DNA of 64,000 nucleotides from Schistocerca nitens (taxonomy: Eukaryota > Arthropoda > Insecta > Orthoptera > Acrididae): NCBI RefSeq assembly GCF_023898315.1, contig NC_064614.1, forward strand, positions 1,051,652,432 through 1,051,716,431, given 5' to 3'. The notes under the pieces are model-generated. The model was given only the letters and a program-made list of their open reading frames with translations, made no database searches and was not told where the DNA came from. A program made the position numbers and the translations under genes. Positions 54,601-64,000 of this stretch are shown in pieces. The stretch's first letter is position 1. Every line of letters begins with the position of its first letter.

Positions 54601-57337
54601 GTTTGCATCTGTGGAAGGATAAGTGTCTAGTAGTAAAAACAAACAGGCAGACTTGGACAAGTTGTAACTAGTCCACGACAAATTTTAACTTGTCCGTGAG
54701 CTCTGCTGTCCCATCTCACAGTAAGAAAAAAGAAAATAGTGGTTGCTGGTGATTTTATTGTGGCTTTATTGAAACGCCCTGTCAGTGAACAATTATTGCA
54801 ATCAGTACCACTGTCATTCAATGTAGTTCCTAGTGTGAACTTCACAACTTGGTTATGTATACGCTCTGAGACCGCTATTGATATTATCTTCGTAGACAAA
54901 TCTAGAAAAAACAGTCATATCACATAACCAATAATAAATGGGCTATCTGATCATAACAGGCAGCATCTTGTGCCAAAAGTTGAAACTTGTCAGGATAAAA
55001 AATCTATTAAATCTGAGTACAGGAGGGTAATAAGTCAGTCATAAACTGAGAATTTTAGGAGATTGCCTAAAGACATGAACTGGATAGATGTTTACAACAC
55101 TTGTCACTCAAACGGAAAACACGAAGCTTTCATTAATAAAGTTACTTCCGCTTTTGAAAACTGTTTTACCCCAAAAGTTAAATCAAACAGAAGTCAAAGA
55201 GTAAACCAGGCATTAGACAAGGATTAAACATATCATGTGGGACAAAAAGGAGAATGTATCTACTATATAGTGCCAGCTATGACGATAGCAGTGTAATGCA
55301 TTACAAAGGATACTGCAGATTACTGAATCAAATAATACATAAATAAAAGCAGGTTTGTTATGAGGAAACGATAATTACATCTGGCAACAAAATGGAAAGT
55401 GTGTGGGATATAGTGAAGACAGAGGGACATGAGGCCAAAAAGGAAGATGGAGAGATAGCTCTAAAAGTAAATAAGACATTGATAACAAGCAAGTACTTTC
55501 TTTCTGTTACTGACAGTGTGGGGTTATCATGTTTGATGAACTGTGCAATGGAGTATCTGATCAAGTCTTTAAAAATAAAACTGTAAATTACACTCATTTC
55601 TCCACAGAAGTAGCATACATATAGAATCCTTAAAACCAAGGTATTCTAGTGGGCATGATATCATATCAACCAATTTAATCAAAGAGTGCTCAAACGAGTT
55701 GAGTTCTATCTTCAGTTATTTGTGTAATGAATCTCTTATCAGCAGAACATTTCTAGACTGGCTAAAATATGCTGAAGTTAAGATTCTTTACAAGAAGGGG
55801 GATAAAGAGACACCATCGAACTATCACTCAGTTTCCCTTTTGCTGGCTTTTTAAAAAATATTTGAAAATGTTGTGTTCGAGTGTCTCTTTAAGCATCTAA
55901 CTGCAAGGAATATATTTCCAAGTCACATTTCGGTTTCTTAAGGGTTCTGATATAGAGAAAGCTATTTACATTTACAGTGAAAATGTACTTACTTCATTAG
56001 ATAATAAATTATCGGCTATCGGCATTTTCTGTGACCTGTCAAAAGCCATTGACTATATGGAGCATAGCATTACCTTAAGTAAATTAGGATATTGTGGTGT
56101 CACTGGCAATGCTGCGAAATGGCTTGAGTCCTGTTTAACTAAGGCAAAACAAAGAGCGCCATTGCTAAATACCTTTGCAGTAATTAGTCAGTCTTTATCC
56201 GATTGGGAATTAATTACATATGGTGTTCCTCGAGGTTGCATCTGGGGCCCATTGCTCTTTCTTGTGTATATTAATGACCTCTCATCTGTTACACATTTAG
56301 AAATAGCTGATAATCTAATTTTAACTGACATTAACAAAAGGTTTGAAGCTAATTCACTGTCATTAAAATTTAAAAAGACCCACTGTATGCAGCTCAGAAC
56401 CTGTAAGAGATTTCCTTTCAGCGTATGTATAATGTATGAAGATATACAGATTGAAGGTGTTGACAGTGTTAAATTTCTGATATTACAAGTCGATAATAGA
56501 TTCAATTTTGAAGGGCATAACAGAGAATCACTGAAGCTCCTAAAAGAGTCTGTATCTGCAGTGAGAATGATGTCAGATGTGGGAAATACAAATATAAAAA
56601 ACTTGCATACTTTGCTTACTGTCACTCTAGCATGCCACACAGAGTCACATTCTGGAGCAACTCGTCAAAGCGAGCAAACGTTCTTAGCATGTAAAAGCAT
56701 GTAATGAGAATCATTTATGGCATAATTTCAAGAACACCAAGTAGAAACCTGTTGGAGGAACTTCGTATATTAACCACTGCTTCTCAGTATATTCATTCGT
56801 TAATGAAATTATTTCAAGTAAGATATCTCTGTTTCCAACATAGTATCAATACTAGGAATAAGAAAAATCTACATGAAGACCTAAAATCACTTACCTTGGC
56901 CGAAAAAGGGTTCCAATATTCAGGAACATACATTTTCAATAAATTGCCAGCAACCATTAAAAACATGATTTTAGGCAAACCACGGTTTCAACACCGTTTG
57001 AACGACTTTTTGTTAGACAATTCGTTCTGCTCTGTAGACTGTTAGACAAGCTTAGGTAAAAATGTCTATTAGGTTTTAGTTTTGACAGCACTTAACTCAA
57101 CAGTCATGATTAGGTATTTTGTGTATGATACATTTATTAAAAGTGCATAACAGTGCTTTATTCTGACGGTGAATTAATTTTGACAATCTCTTGACAAATG
57201 ATCAGGGTGGTTAGTATTATATCCAGATGTTTTATGTTTCTTATGTTATACTTTCTGACATGTTCCACACCCATGAGAATGGTCTCGTTTTTGGATCTAT
57301 GGAACTAAAACGGAATCTAATCTAATCTGCAGCATGT
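54600..57337 (+). mobile_element. CR1/jockey-like LINE, 5' truncated
   Basis: It carries the C-terminal half of an endonuclease, a linker, an RT and a 3' region ending in AATCT repeats (CGGAATCTAATCTAATCT, near 57313-57330), a short-repeat tail. The 5' border is uncertain because the N-terminal endonuclease is missing. It is distinct from the RTE-like copies. Confidence 0.8.
54739..57045 (+). pseudogene. Endonuclease / reverse transcriptase of the CR1/jockey-like LINE
   Basis: MVAGDFIVALLKRP (GDFN-type motif) and AIDIIFVDKSRKNSH, followed by INGLSDHN near 54940, mark the end of the endonuclease. RT motifs: KAIDYMEHSI (near 56045), then YGVPRGCIWGPLLFLVYIND at 56219-56278. The expected FADDT box after SSVTHLEIADN is lost, with the equivalent text deleted. 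The C-terminal LRI-type block and ENLHED-like region continue to 57045. Several stops separate the frames at 55586, 56704 and elsewhere. The loss of the catalytic aspartates makes it inactive. Confidence 0.78.
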
Positions 57338-57815
57338 AGAAAGGTTTCAACATAGTTTATAAAATTAGTTCCCGTGAAATTTGTCCTGTTCGTCCATCAG
57401 TCTGATTCGGAAGTGACTAGAGAATAGCTCTTGCTGGTGTAGTTCTGCGTTTTATTAACCACAATCGCACTGACATGCATTTAAGTGATTTCGTATAAGA
57501 CGATTCGGTAATTTGGTATATGGTGATTCAGTAAACGAAAGATGAATAGGTGCAGTTGTGTGAATTTTCCGGACTGCTTTTGCTACATTTGTGGCAAGTA
57601 TACGACGTCCGACTAGCACAAGGACATGGCGAGACAGCTACGTATAGCTGGCAAATATTACCTCGCATGTGAAATCGGAGATCAAACAAAATCCTAAGCT
57701 CCTCATGTCTGTTGTACAGTCCGTTACTCCGGCCTAATCCTATGGTTAAACGGTAAGTGAAATCTAATACCTCTTGCTGATCCCATGATTTAGCGGGAGC
57801 AGAGAGATCACTACT
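57338..57815. other. Unassigned DNA
   Basis: Nothing recognised. Confidence 0.4.
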
Positions 57816-57816
57816 C

Positions 57817-57888
57817 TATTTCTGAGTGATCAACATATCCGGATATAGCTATTATTTCTGAGTGATCAACTTATCCGGATATAGCTAG
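57817..57888 (+). repeat. 36-bp tandem duplication with palindromic TATCCGGATA
   Basis: Two units at 57817-57852 and 57853-57888, each containing TATTTCTGAGTGATCAAC and then TATCCGGATATAGCT, differing by one base within the shared part. Confidence 0.85.
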
Positions 57889-57936
57889 AACAAGTCAAAA
57901 ATCCTGTATCCGGATTGTCAGTCTGATCTAAGGCCT

Positions 57937-58549
57937 GTGGATCATGGTACAGATTACCGAGTACCAATAGCTCCTTCATCCGATGCAATGAACAACGAAG
58001 AAGGTGATAGCAAAGGTAATGACAGTGAGGTTCGAGCTATGGAATCCAAGAATGATCCAGACAATGACATTAAGAAGGCACATTTGGTCAGCCAGCCGAA
58101 CTGGACGACCTGGTGCGCGATTTGTCCCTGTCGAAAGAAATGTCTGAACTGTTGAGTTCCAGACTGAAGGAGTGGAACTTACTCGAGAGAAGTGCTACAG
58201 TTACGCATTTTCGAGCTGGCCACCTAAAATTTATAGCATACTATGTTGTTGATCGCGGTGTTTGCTTCCGCCATGACGTGACAAGGTTCGTAAGGGAAGA
58301 GTGAAGACTTTTTACTGAATCTGTCTCAAGAAGTATTGAAGGTGCATTGCTAAATAGTGGCAACGAGAAAACATCAGTCCCTACTGTTCATTCCGTGGGA
58401 ATGAAGCAAACCGACGAAATAATGAACACTCTCTTGATACTGAATAAGTCTTCTGAGCGTGATTGGATTATTTATTGGAATATTTGTGGTATTTCAAGGC
58501 TATAGTCCTTCCATTCGGAATGCAGACTGGGTATCCATACAGGGTGTTA
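57937..58549 (+). pseudogene. Fragment of an arthropod multicopy protein family of unknown function
   Basis: The plus strand reads an acidic Ser/Asn-rich start (MDHGTDYRVPIAPSS at 57937). After a shift near 58100 it continues LDDLVRDLSLSKEMSELLSS then RLKEWNLLER (58110-58200), then RHDVTRFVREE. A stop follows at 58302, then SRSIEGALLNSGN and, at the end, LPFGMQTGYPY. I recall a widespread repeated family in arthropod and other invertebrate genomes with the same order (DLVRDLNLSK, then SRLKxWNLL, then QTGYTKYPCFLC), annotated only as uncharacterised. Its function is unknown to me. It is truncated where the DD41D transposon begins. Confidence 0.5.
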
Positions 58550-60102
58550 CGAAAAGGTAGAGCCAAACTTTCAGGAAACATTCCTCACACACAAAGAAAG
58601 AAAATATGTTATGTGGACATGTGTCCGGAAACGCTTACTTTCCATGTTAGAGCTCATTTTATTACTTCTCTTCAAATTACATTAATCATGGAATTGAAAC
58701 ACACAGCAACAGAACGTACCAGCGTGACTTCAAACACTTTGTTACAGGAAATGTTCAAAATGTGCTCGGTTAGTGAGCATACATGCATCCACCCTCCGTC
58801 GCATGGAATCCCTGATGCGCTGATGCAGCCCTGGAGAATGGCGTATTGTATCACAGCCGTCCACAATACGAGCACGAAGAGTCTCTACATTTGGTACCGG
58901 GGTTGCATAGACAAGAGCTTTCAAGTGCCCCCATAAATGAAAGTCAAGAGGGTTGAGGTCAGGAGAGCGTGGAGGCCTTCGAATTGGTCCGCCTCTACCA
59001 ATCCATCGGTCACCGAATCTGTTGTTGAGAAGCGTACGAACACTTCGACTGAAATGTGCAGGAGCTCCATCGTGCATGAACCACATGTTGTGTCGTACTT
59101 GTAAAGGCACATGTTCTAGCAGCACAGGTAGAGTATCCCGTATGAAATCATGATAACGTGCTCCATTGAGCGTAGGTGGAAGAACATGGGGCCCAATCAA
59201 GACATCACCAACAACGCCTGCCCAAACGTTCACAGAAAATCTGCGTTGATGACGTGATTGCACAATTGCGTGCGGATTCTCGTCAGCCCACACAAGTTGA
59301 TTGTGAAAATTTGATCACGTTGGAATGAAGCCTCATCCGTAAAGAGAACATTTGCACTGAAATGAGGATTGACACATTGTTGGATGAACCATTCGCAGAA
59401 GTGTACCCGTGGAGGCCAATCAGCTGCTGATAGTAGCTGCACACGCTATACATGGTACGGAAACAACTGGTTCTCCCGTAGCACTCTCCATACAGTGACG
59501 TGGTCAACGTTACCTTGTACAGCAGCAACTTCTCTGATGCTGACATTAGGGTTATCGTCAACTGCACGAAGAATTGCCTCGTCCATTGCAGGTGTTCTCG
59601 TCGTTCTAGGTCTTCCCCAGTCGCGAGTCATAGGCTGGAATGTTCCGTGCTCCCTAAGACGCCGATCAATCGCTTCGAACGTCTTCCTGTCGGGACACCC
59701 TCGTCCTGGAAATCTGTCTCGATACAAACGTACCGCGCCACGGTTATTGCCCCTTGCTAATCCATACATCAAATGGGCATCTGACAACTCCGCATTTGTA
59801 AACATTGCACTGACTGCAAAACCCCGTTCGTGATGAACACTAACCTGTTGATGCTACGTACTGATGTGCTTGATGCTAGTACTGTAGAGCAATGAGTCAC
59901 ATGTCAACACAAGCACCGAAGTCAACATTACCTTCGTTCAATTGGGCCAACTGGCAGTGAATCGAGGAGGTACAGTACATACTGACGAAACTAAAATGAG
60001 CTCTAACATGGAAATTAAGGGTTTCCGGACACATGTCCACATAACATCTTTTCTTTATTTGTGTGTGAGGAATGTTTCCTGAAAGTTTGGCCGTACCTTT
60101 TT
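58550..60102 (-). mobile_element. DD41D transposon with about 120-bp inverted repeats
   Basis: Terminal inverted repeats of about 120 bp (58550-58668 and about 59985-60102) start CGAAAAGGTAGAGCCAAACT and CAAAAAGGTACGGCCAAACT. TA flanks both sides (58548-58549 and 60103-60104). One transposase runs right to left. The flanks on the two sides come from different repeats. Confidence 0.9.
58742..59805 (-). pseudogene. DD41D transposase with DUF4817-type N-terminus, two lesions
   Basis: The N-terminus begins MFTNAELSDAHLMYGLARGN at 59805, a DUF4817-like DNA-binding region (RDRFPGRGCPDRKTFEAIDR), then VSIREVAAVQGNVDHVTVWR. The frame is cut by a single TAG at 59443-59445 and continues in the same frame to VLFTDEASF (first catalytic Asp). 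It shifts near 59315, just before WADENPHAI, and then stays open to 58742. The second catalytic Asp is in FMHDGAPAHF and the third position is Asp in SPDLNPLDFHLWGH. Forty-one residues separate them by count, hence DD41D. With one stop and one shift it is inactive but fairly recent. Confidence 0.88.
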
Positions 60103-60104
60103 GT

Positions 60105-60478
60105 AGTCACCGCCCGGAGATCCTAATGGAGAACTATTTTAACTCCGGAATGTTTTATCTAAGAGGACGACATCATCATTTAACCATACAGTAAAGGTGG
60201 ATGACCTCGGTAAAAGTTACGGCTGCAGTTTCCATTCGTTTTCAGCCGTTTGCAGTATGAACACAACAAGGCCGTTTTGGTTAATGTTACAAGGCCAGAT
60301 CGGTCAATCACCCATACAGTTGCCCCTGCAACTACTGAAAAGGCTGCTGCCCCTCTTCAGAAACCACACGTTTGTCTGGCCTCTCAATACATATCCCTCC
60401 GTTGTGGTTTCACCTACGGTACAGCTCTCTGTATCGCTGAGGCACGCAAGCCTCTCCACCAACGGCAAGGTCCATGGA
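60105..60478 (-). mobile_element. Isolated 5' end of the RTE-like LINE (copy 3)
   Basis: The leader and first endonuclease codons match LINE copies 1 and 2 (compare 12150-12485 and 16286-16640), reading right to left. It stops where the DD41D transposon begins. The rest of the LINE is absent on the far side. Confidence 0.88.
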
Positions 60479-60678
60479 TGAAGCGTAGACAACGAAGTGA
60501 AGTGCTGAAGTTCCAGTCACGAAGCACTTTTAAAATAATTGTGCAACATGTATTTCTGCGTCCGTACATTGATATAACTATCGATGAAGTTATGTCAGAT
60601 TCTGACTACACTATGTAAATGTAAACGTGATGCCGTTCTCTTGGAAATCCTTACATAGTAAAGATTTGGAACTCTAAG

Positions 60679-61272
60679 AATCCCCAATTTAGTATTAAAA
60701 GCGTGCGAAACAGTATAAAGATAAATACATGGTGTGGTCTGTTTCACGACCATGGGCTGAGGCCGGTCTCCTTTGCTCAGACGTCAATAATATCGACTGT
60801 TTATCGAGACGTTTGCAATTCTAGGAGTCCAGAAGTGGCAACCTGACATCGTGCTGTAGCAGGATGGTACTCCTCGTTGACCATCAGTCTTTGAGAAGGC
60901 TTCGCACACTTTTCCAGGTCACTGGATTCACAGAGGAGGACCAGTTTCCCGGCCCCGCAGGCCTTCAGACGTAATAGAATCCCCAATTTAGTATTGAAAG
61001 CGTGCGAAACTATAAAGATAAATACATGGTGTGGTCTGTTTCACGACCATGGGCTGAGGCCGTTCTCCTTTGCTCAGACGTCAATAATATCGACTGTTTA
61101 TAGAGACGTTTGCAATTCTAGAAGTCCAGAAGTGGCAACCTGACATCGTGCTGTAGCAGGATGGTACTCCTCGTTGACCATCAGTCTTTGAGAAGGCTTT
61201 GCACACTTTTCCAGGACACTGGATTCACAGAGGAGGACCAGTTTCCCGGCCCCGCAGGCCTTCAGACGTAAT
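60679..61272 (+). repeat. Direct tandem duplication, two units of about 297-299 bp
   Basis: Unit 1 at 60679-60975 and unit 2 at 60978-61272 are about 98% identical by eye. Differences include a 3-base gap in the AACAGTATAAAG region. Both carry the transposase remnant described separately. Confidence 0.93.
60845..60975 (+). pseudogene. Duplicated transposase fragment (DD41D-like core)
   Basis: The plus strand reads QDGTPR then PGHWIHRGGPVSRPRRPSDV. This resembles the QDGAPPH ... PDRWIGRGGPI ... PPRSPD core of the DUF4817/DD41D group (compare DRWIGRGGPI in the element at 58742-59293). It is only a fragment, frameshifted, and it is repeated in the second unit near 61140-61272. Confidence 0.55.
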
Positions 61273-61299
61273 CGCATTACTTTTTTTTTTCTTTTAGGT

Positions 61300-61509
61300 A
61301 TTTTTTGGAAATTTGTGGTAAGTTCCTATGGGACCAAACTGCTGAGGTCATCGGTCCCAGGCTTACACGCTACTTAATCTAACTGAAACTAACTTACGCT
61401 AAGGACAACACACACACCCATGTCCGAGGGAGGACTCGAACCTCCACGACGAGGGAAGCCGCGCGAATCGTGGCAAGGCGCCCAAGACCGTTCTGCTATT
61501 CCGCGCGGC
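61300..61509 (-). mobile_element. SINE-C
   Basis: Minus-strand copy with head containing GGTTCGAGTCCTCCCTCGGA and the SINE-C body. No clear target duplication. Confidence 0.88.
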
Positions 61510-61920
61510 TGGGTTCCATAAAGGATACTGTCTACTAGATGCTGGTGCGGGTCTTGCGAGGACTGTGAGTTCGTATCAGAGCAGCACATAAGTTAATTGG
61601 GACATGCTAGGGCGGGAAAGAAAGTAACTGGAATATAAGATATCATGCGTGCTTCAGTGCTGCACATACTGAACTCTGTTAACCGGCTACCAAAACCTTA
61701 GTTGTGTGTGAACATTTTATCACAAATCGCACCTTTCTACCTTCCCCATTTTCCAAATATACGTCATCAAAGCTGTAAATAATCTTGGAAAACCCTATAA
61801 CGGTGATGTATTGCTCAGCTGTGATGGCGCCTTCGATTACTATCACACGTCTCATGGACGCCAGTTGTCTGCTCTCTTCGTCTAATACTACCCCTACCAG
61901 CCCGTGTCTGTGGCGCGCTG
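61510..61920. other. Unassigned DNA
   Basis: Nothing recognised. Confidence 0.4.
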
Positions 61921-61928
61921 GATGTTTC

Positions 61929-62104
61929 AAATGGTTGAAATGGCTCTGAGCACTATTGGACTTAATAGCTGTTGTCATCAGTCCCCTAGAACTTAGAAAT
62001 ACTTAAACCTAACTAACCGAAGGACATCACACACATCTATGCCCGTAGCGGTCGCGCAGTTCCAGACTGAAGCGCCTAGAACCGCTCGGTCACTCCGGCC
62101 GGCA
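61929..62104 (-). mobile_element. SINE-A lacking its B box
   Basis: Minus-strand copy. A deletion of about 23 bases near 62045 removes the promoter B box region. Target duplication GATGTTTC at 61921-61928 and 62105-62112. Confidence 0.88.
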
Positions 62105-62112
62105 GATGTTTC

Positions 62113-63184
62113 GAGCAGCCGATTGCCTGAGTAACAGCGTATCCAGACTCGTCCCTCGACCGCGTGTTAAAAAAAAAAGTGACTCATTACAACCAGGCGA
62201 CACCTTTCCAAGGTCCAGTCTCGTGACCACTGCAGTAAAGTTGGGTCAACATGCAGGCATCTGCCACGAAACCCATCTTCATCAATGTGCGCTGAGCAAC
62301 GTCCTTCGAAATATTTGTACTCGTCGTGTGAGATCTGACACATATCGCTGCCTATCCTGATTTACAAAGCGGACAACCGAGCTCTGATATCAGACATGCG
62401 AGTCCAACACCTTGTCGCCTGCTCATAGTTTCGCTGTACATCAAACACTCCGCACAGATGCTGACGACAGTAACACGCGAAGAGCTGACCAGCTTCGCCT
62501 TTTCTGCGCTCTGTCAAAATTATTTATGTCAGTGGATTTCCTCATGTAGAACTCATATAGCACCTGCAATGATTTCTTACTCGTCTCTGCACCGCTCACG
62601 CAATTTACTTGCTGCCTCAAATGCCTACAGCGCCACCAGGTGGCCTTGGATCTGGCGGTGGCAGCAGTCATAGTGTTTCGGCCCATCAGTACAGAATGTA
62701 TTGTTTCGCTTGTCGACCATGGTTATTACTCCTAGCTGCTGTTGCGCATGCCACAGGCTGCTTTCGAAAGAACTTAAACACGACAGTACTTACACCTGTT
62801 GCATGGCACTTGAAAATCAATCGTGCCCGTCTCCAAACGGGCGTACAAAAGTTGTATATCGGTTGCCGTTAATAGGGTTTGATACGCTGTACGCCAATAT
62901 GTTCTACAGGATGAGCGACATACATGGCGATTGTTCTGTAGCTGAATGACAGTATCAAAAATGATAGCAGTACTGCTGGAAGAGAGAGGTGGCTCGAAGG
63001 TTAATATCCCAGGTAGCCTGACGGCCTGAAAGATGAGCATCCCGTGACACGGGAAATGAAATCTGCCTCTATTACTACAAAGGCATCAGGTACGATTGTG
63101 CCGGAGCTGGAAAAGCATGAGTAACCGTGTGGCAGAAAACTGCCGCAGAATTGTGTGTCACACTCGCCGCCGGCCAGGGCGTTA
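62113..63184. other. Unassigned DNA
   Basis: No recognised gene or element; short open frames only. Confidence 0.4.
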
Positions 63185-64000
63185 CAACGGGAGTTCAATA
63201 CGTCATCCTTTTTTCTGAGCCAATGTCCGTCAAAAAATTACGGAATTTGTTGTGAGAAACCGTAGAATAACCCCGCTTCAGCCATCATAGTTTAAGGACG
63301 TTCCGATTCCCGGCGACGCCCTGTGTAGCGTCCAAAGTCGCGTGTGTATCACAGGTGCGTTCGTAGGAGAGGACTGTCACTGAATTTCTTTAGGAGGATA
63401 GCCGTAGGATCGCTGACATTCATAGGCGCTTGCAGAATGTCGACGGAGACCTGGCAGTGAAGAAAAGCACGATGAATCGGTGAGCGAGGCGTGGGTCAAC
63501 ATCGCAACTGGGCAGCGGAAAACTATCCCATCACCCCCAGGACAAATGGACTTTCTGCTGGTAGTGTTGAGGTACTCGTCCACAAGGTAGGGTATTCAAA
63601 GGTGTGCCCGTTGGGTTCCTCTCCACCTAACAGAAGACCTTAAAAACCAACGAAGAACCATCTGTGCAGAATTTGTTCCGCATTAAGATCATGGCAATTT
63701 TTGTCGAACATCGTCACAGGCGGTGAAACATGGGTTCATCACTTCGAATCGGAAGCAATACAGCAATCCACTGATTGGCGCCACACCACCTCTCCTCTGA
63801 AGAGGAAGTTCAGAGACACACCTTGAGCCGGTAACGTCGTGGCATGGCGACGGTCGTCTGAGATTCTGAAAGGGTTATTCTGTTTGATATCTTCCGTCAT
63901 GGTGCAACGATCAGCTAGGAGGTGTATTGTGCTACCCTCAAGAAATGGAAGAAACGACTTCAGCGAATTGGTCGCCACAAGAAGAGCAAACGATCCTCTC
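63185..64000 (+). mobile_element. Mariner transposon, left part, running off the window
   Basis: The left end after a TA (63183-63184) reads CAACGGGAGTTCAATACGTC, close to a mariner end I recall from locusts. Transposase blocks follow: IADIHRRLQNVDGDLAV (about 63405), LTEDLKNQRRTICAEF (63630), VKHGFIT then RKQYSNPLIG, which in the neighbouring frame is the GGETWVHHF catalytic region, and SGDGR-type sequence near 63850. Several frameshifts and an internal deletion (about 63540-63590) make it dead. The right end is beyond the window. Confidence 0.8.

Overview
The window looks like a piece of a large, repeat-rich insect genome, most likely a grasshopper or locust (Orthoptera, Schistocerca-like). 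This rests on the repeat content: many copies of a tRNA-derived SINE with a 3' body I recognise from locust sequence, RTE-like LINEs, several Tc1/mariner-type families and an LTR retrotransposon. The species assignment is recall, not a search. I found no host gene exon, no genuine tRNA or rRNA gene and no prokaryotic or CRISPR feature. About half of the window can be assigned to mobile elements; the rest is AT-rich DNA with no recognisable content.

Layout. 0-9 kb: degraded DD41D-type and Tc1-like transposase relics, a foldback element and four SINEs. 9-12.5 kb: an almost full-length RTE-like LINE on the minus strand with an 11-bp target duplication, split by a SINE. 13-14.4 kb: a Tc1-family transposon whose 340-codon transposase is open from end to end. 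16.3-27.4 kb: a second copy of the same LINE (plus strand), split by a SINE and by a 7.7-kb LTR retrotransposon with 544-bp LTRs. That element keeps gag but has lost nearly all of pol. 29.6-36.3 kb: relics of other transposases, a truncated second copy of the 13-kb Tc1 family fused in frame to a different Tc1 relic, nested SINEs and a LINE tail. 37.6-40.5 kb: the 5' part of another LINE with a solo LTR in it, followed by a transposase tail and a palindromic tRNA-like element. 41.2-44.2 kb: a decayed LINE and a SINE. 45.6-47.0 kb: a Tc1-like transposon complete from TIR to TIR but with a broken transposase. 51.0-52.65 kb: a deleted mariner lying in a (GT)n microsatellite and carrying three further insertions. 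54.6-57.3 kb: a CR1/jockey-like LINE. 57.9-60.5 kb: a fragment of an unexplained multicopy protein family, a DD41D transposon with 120-bp TIRs, and a LINE 5' end. 60.7-61.3 kb: a tandem 299-bp duplication containing transposase sequence. 63.2 kb to the end: a mariner that runs off the window.

The elements form a layered insertion history rather than a pathway. LINEs supply the reverse transcriptase that SINEs normally borrow. The LTR element keeps its own gag but must have depended on an intact relative for protease, RT and integrase. The only protein here that looks capable of function as written is the Tc1 transposase at 13147-14169. The most unusual items are the gag-only LTR element with an integrase-tail scar, the DD32E spacing of the intact transposase, the inverted tRNA-like elements and the exchange of tRNA heads on one SINE body.
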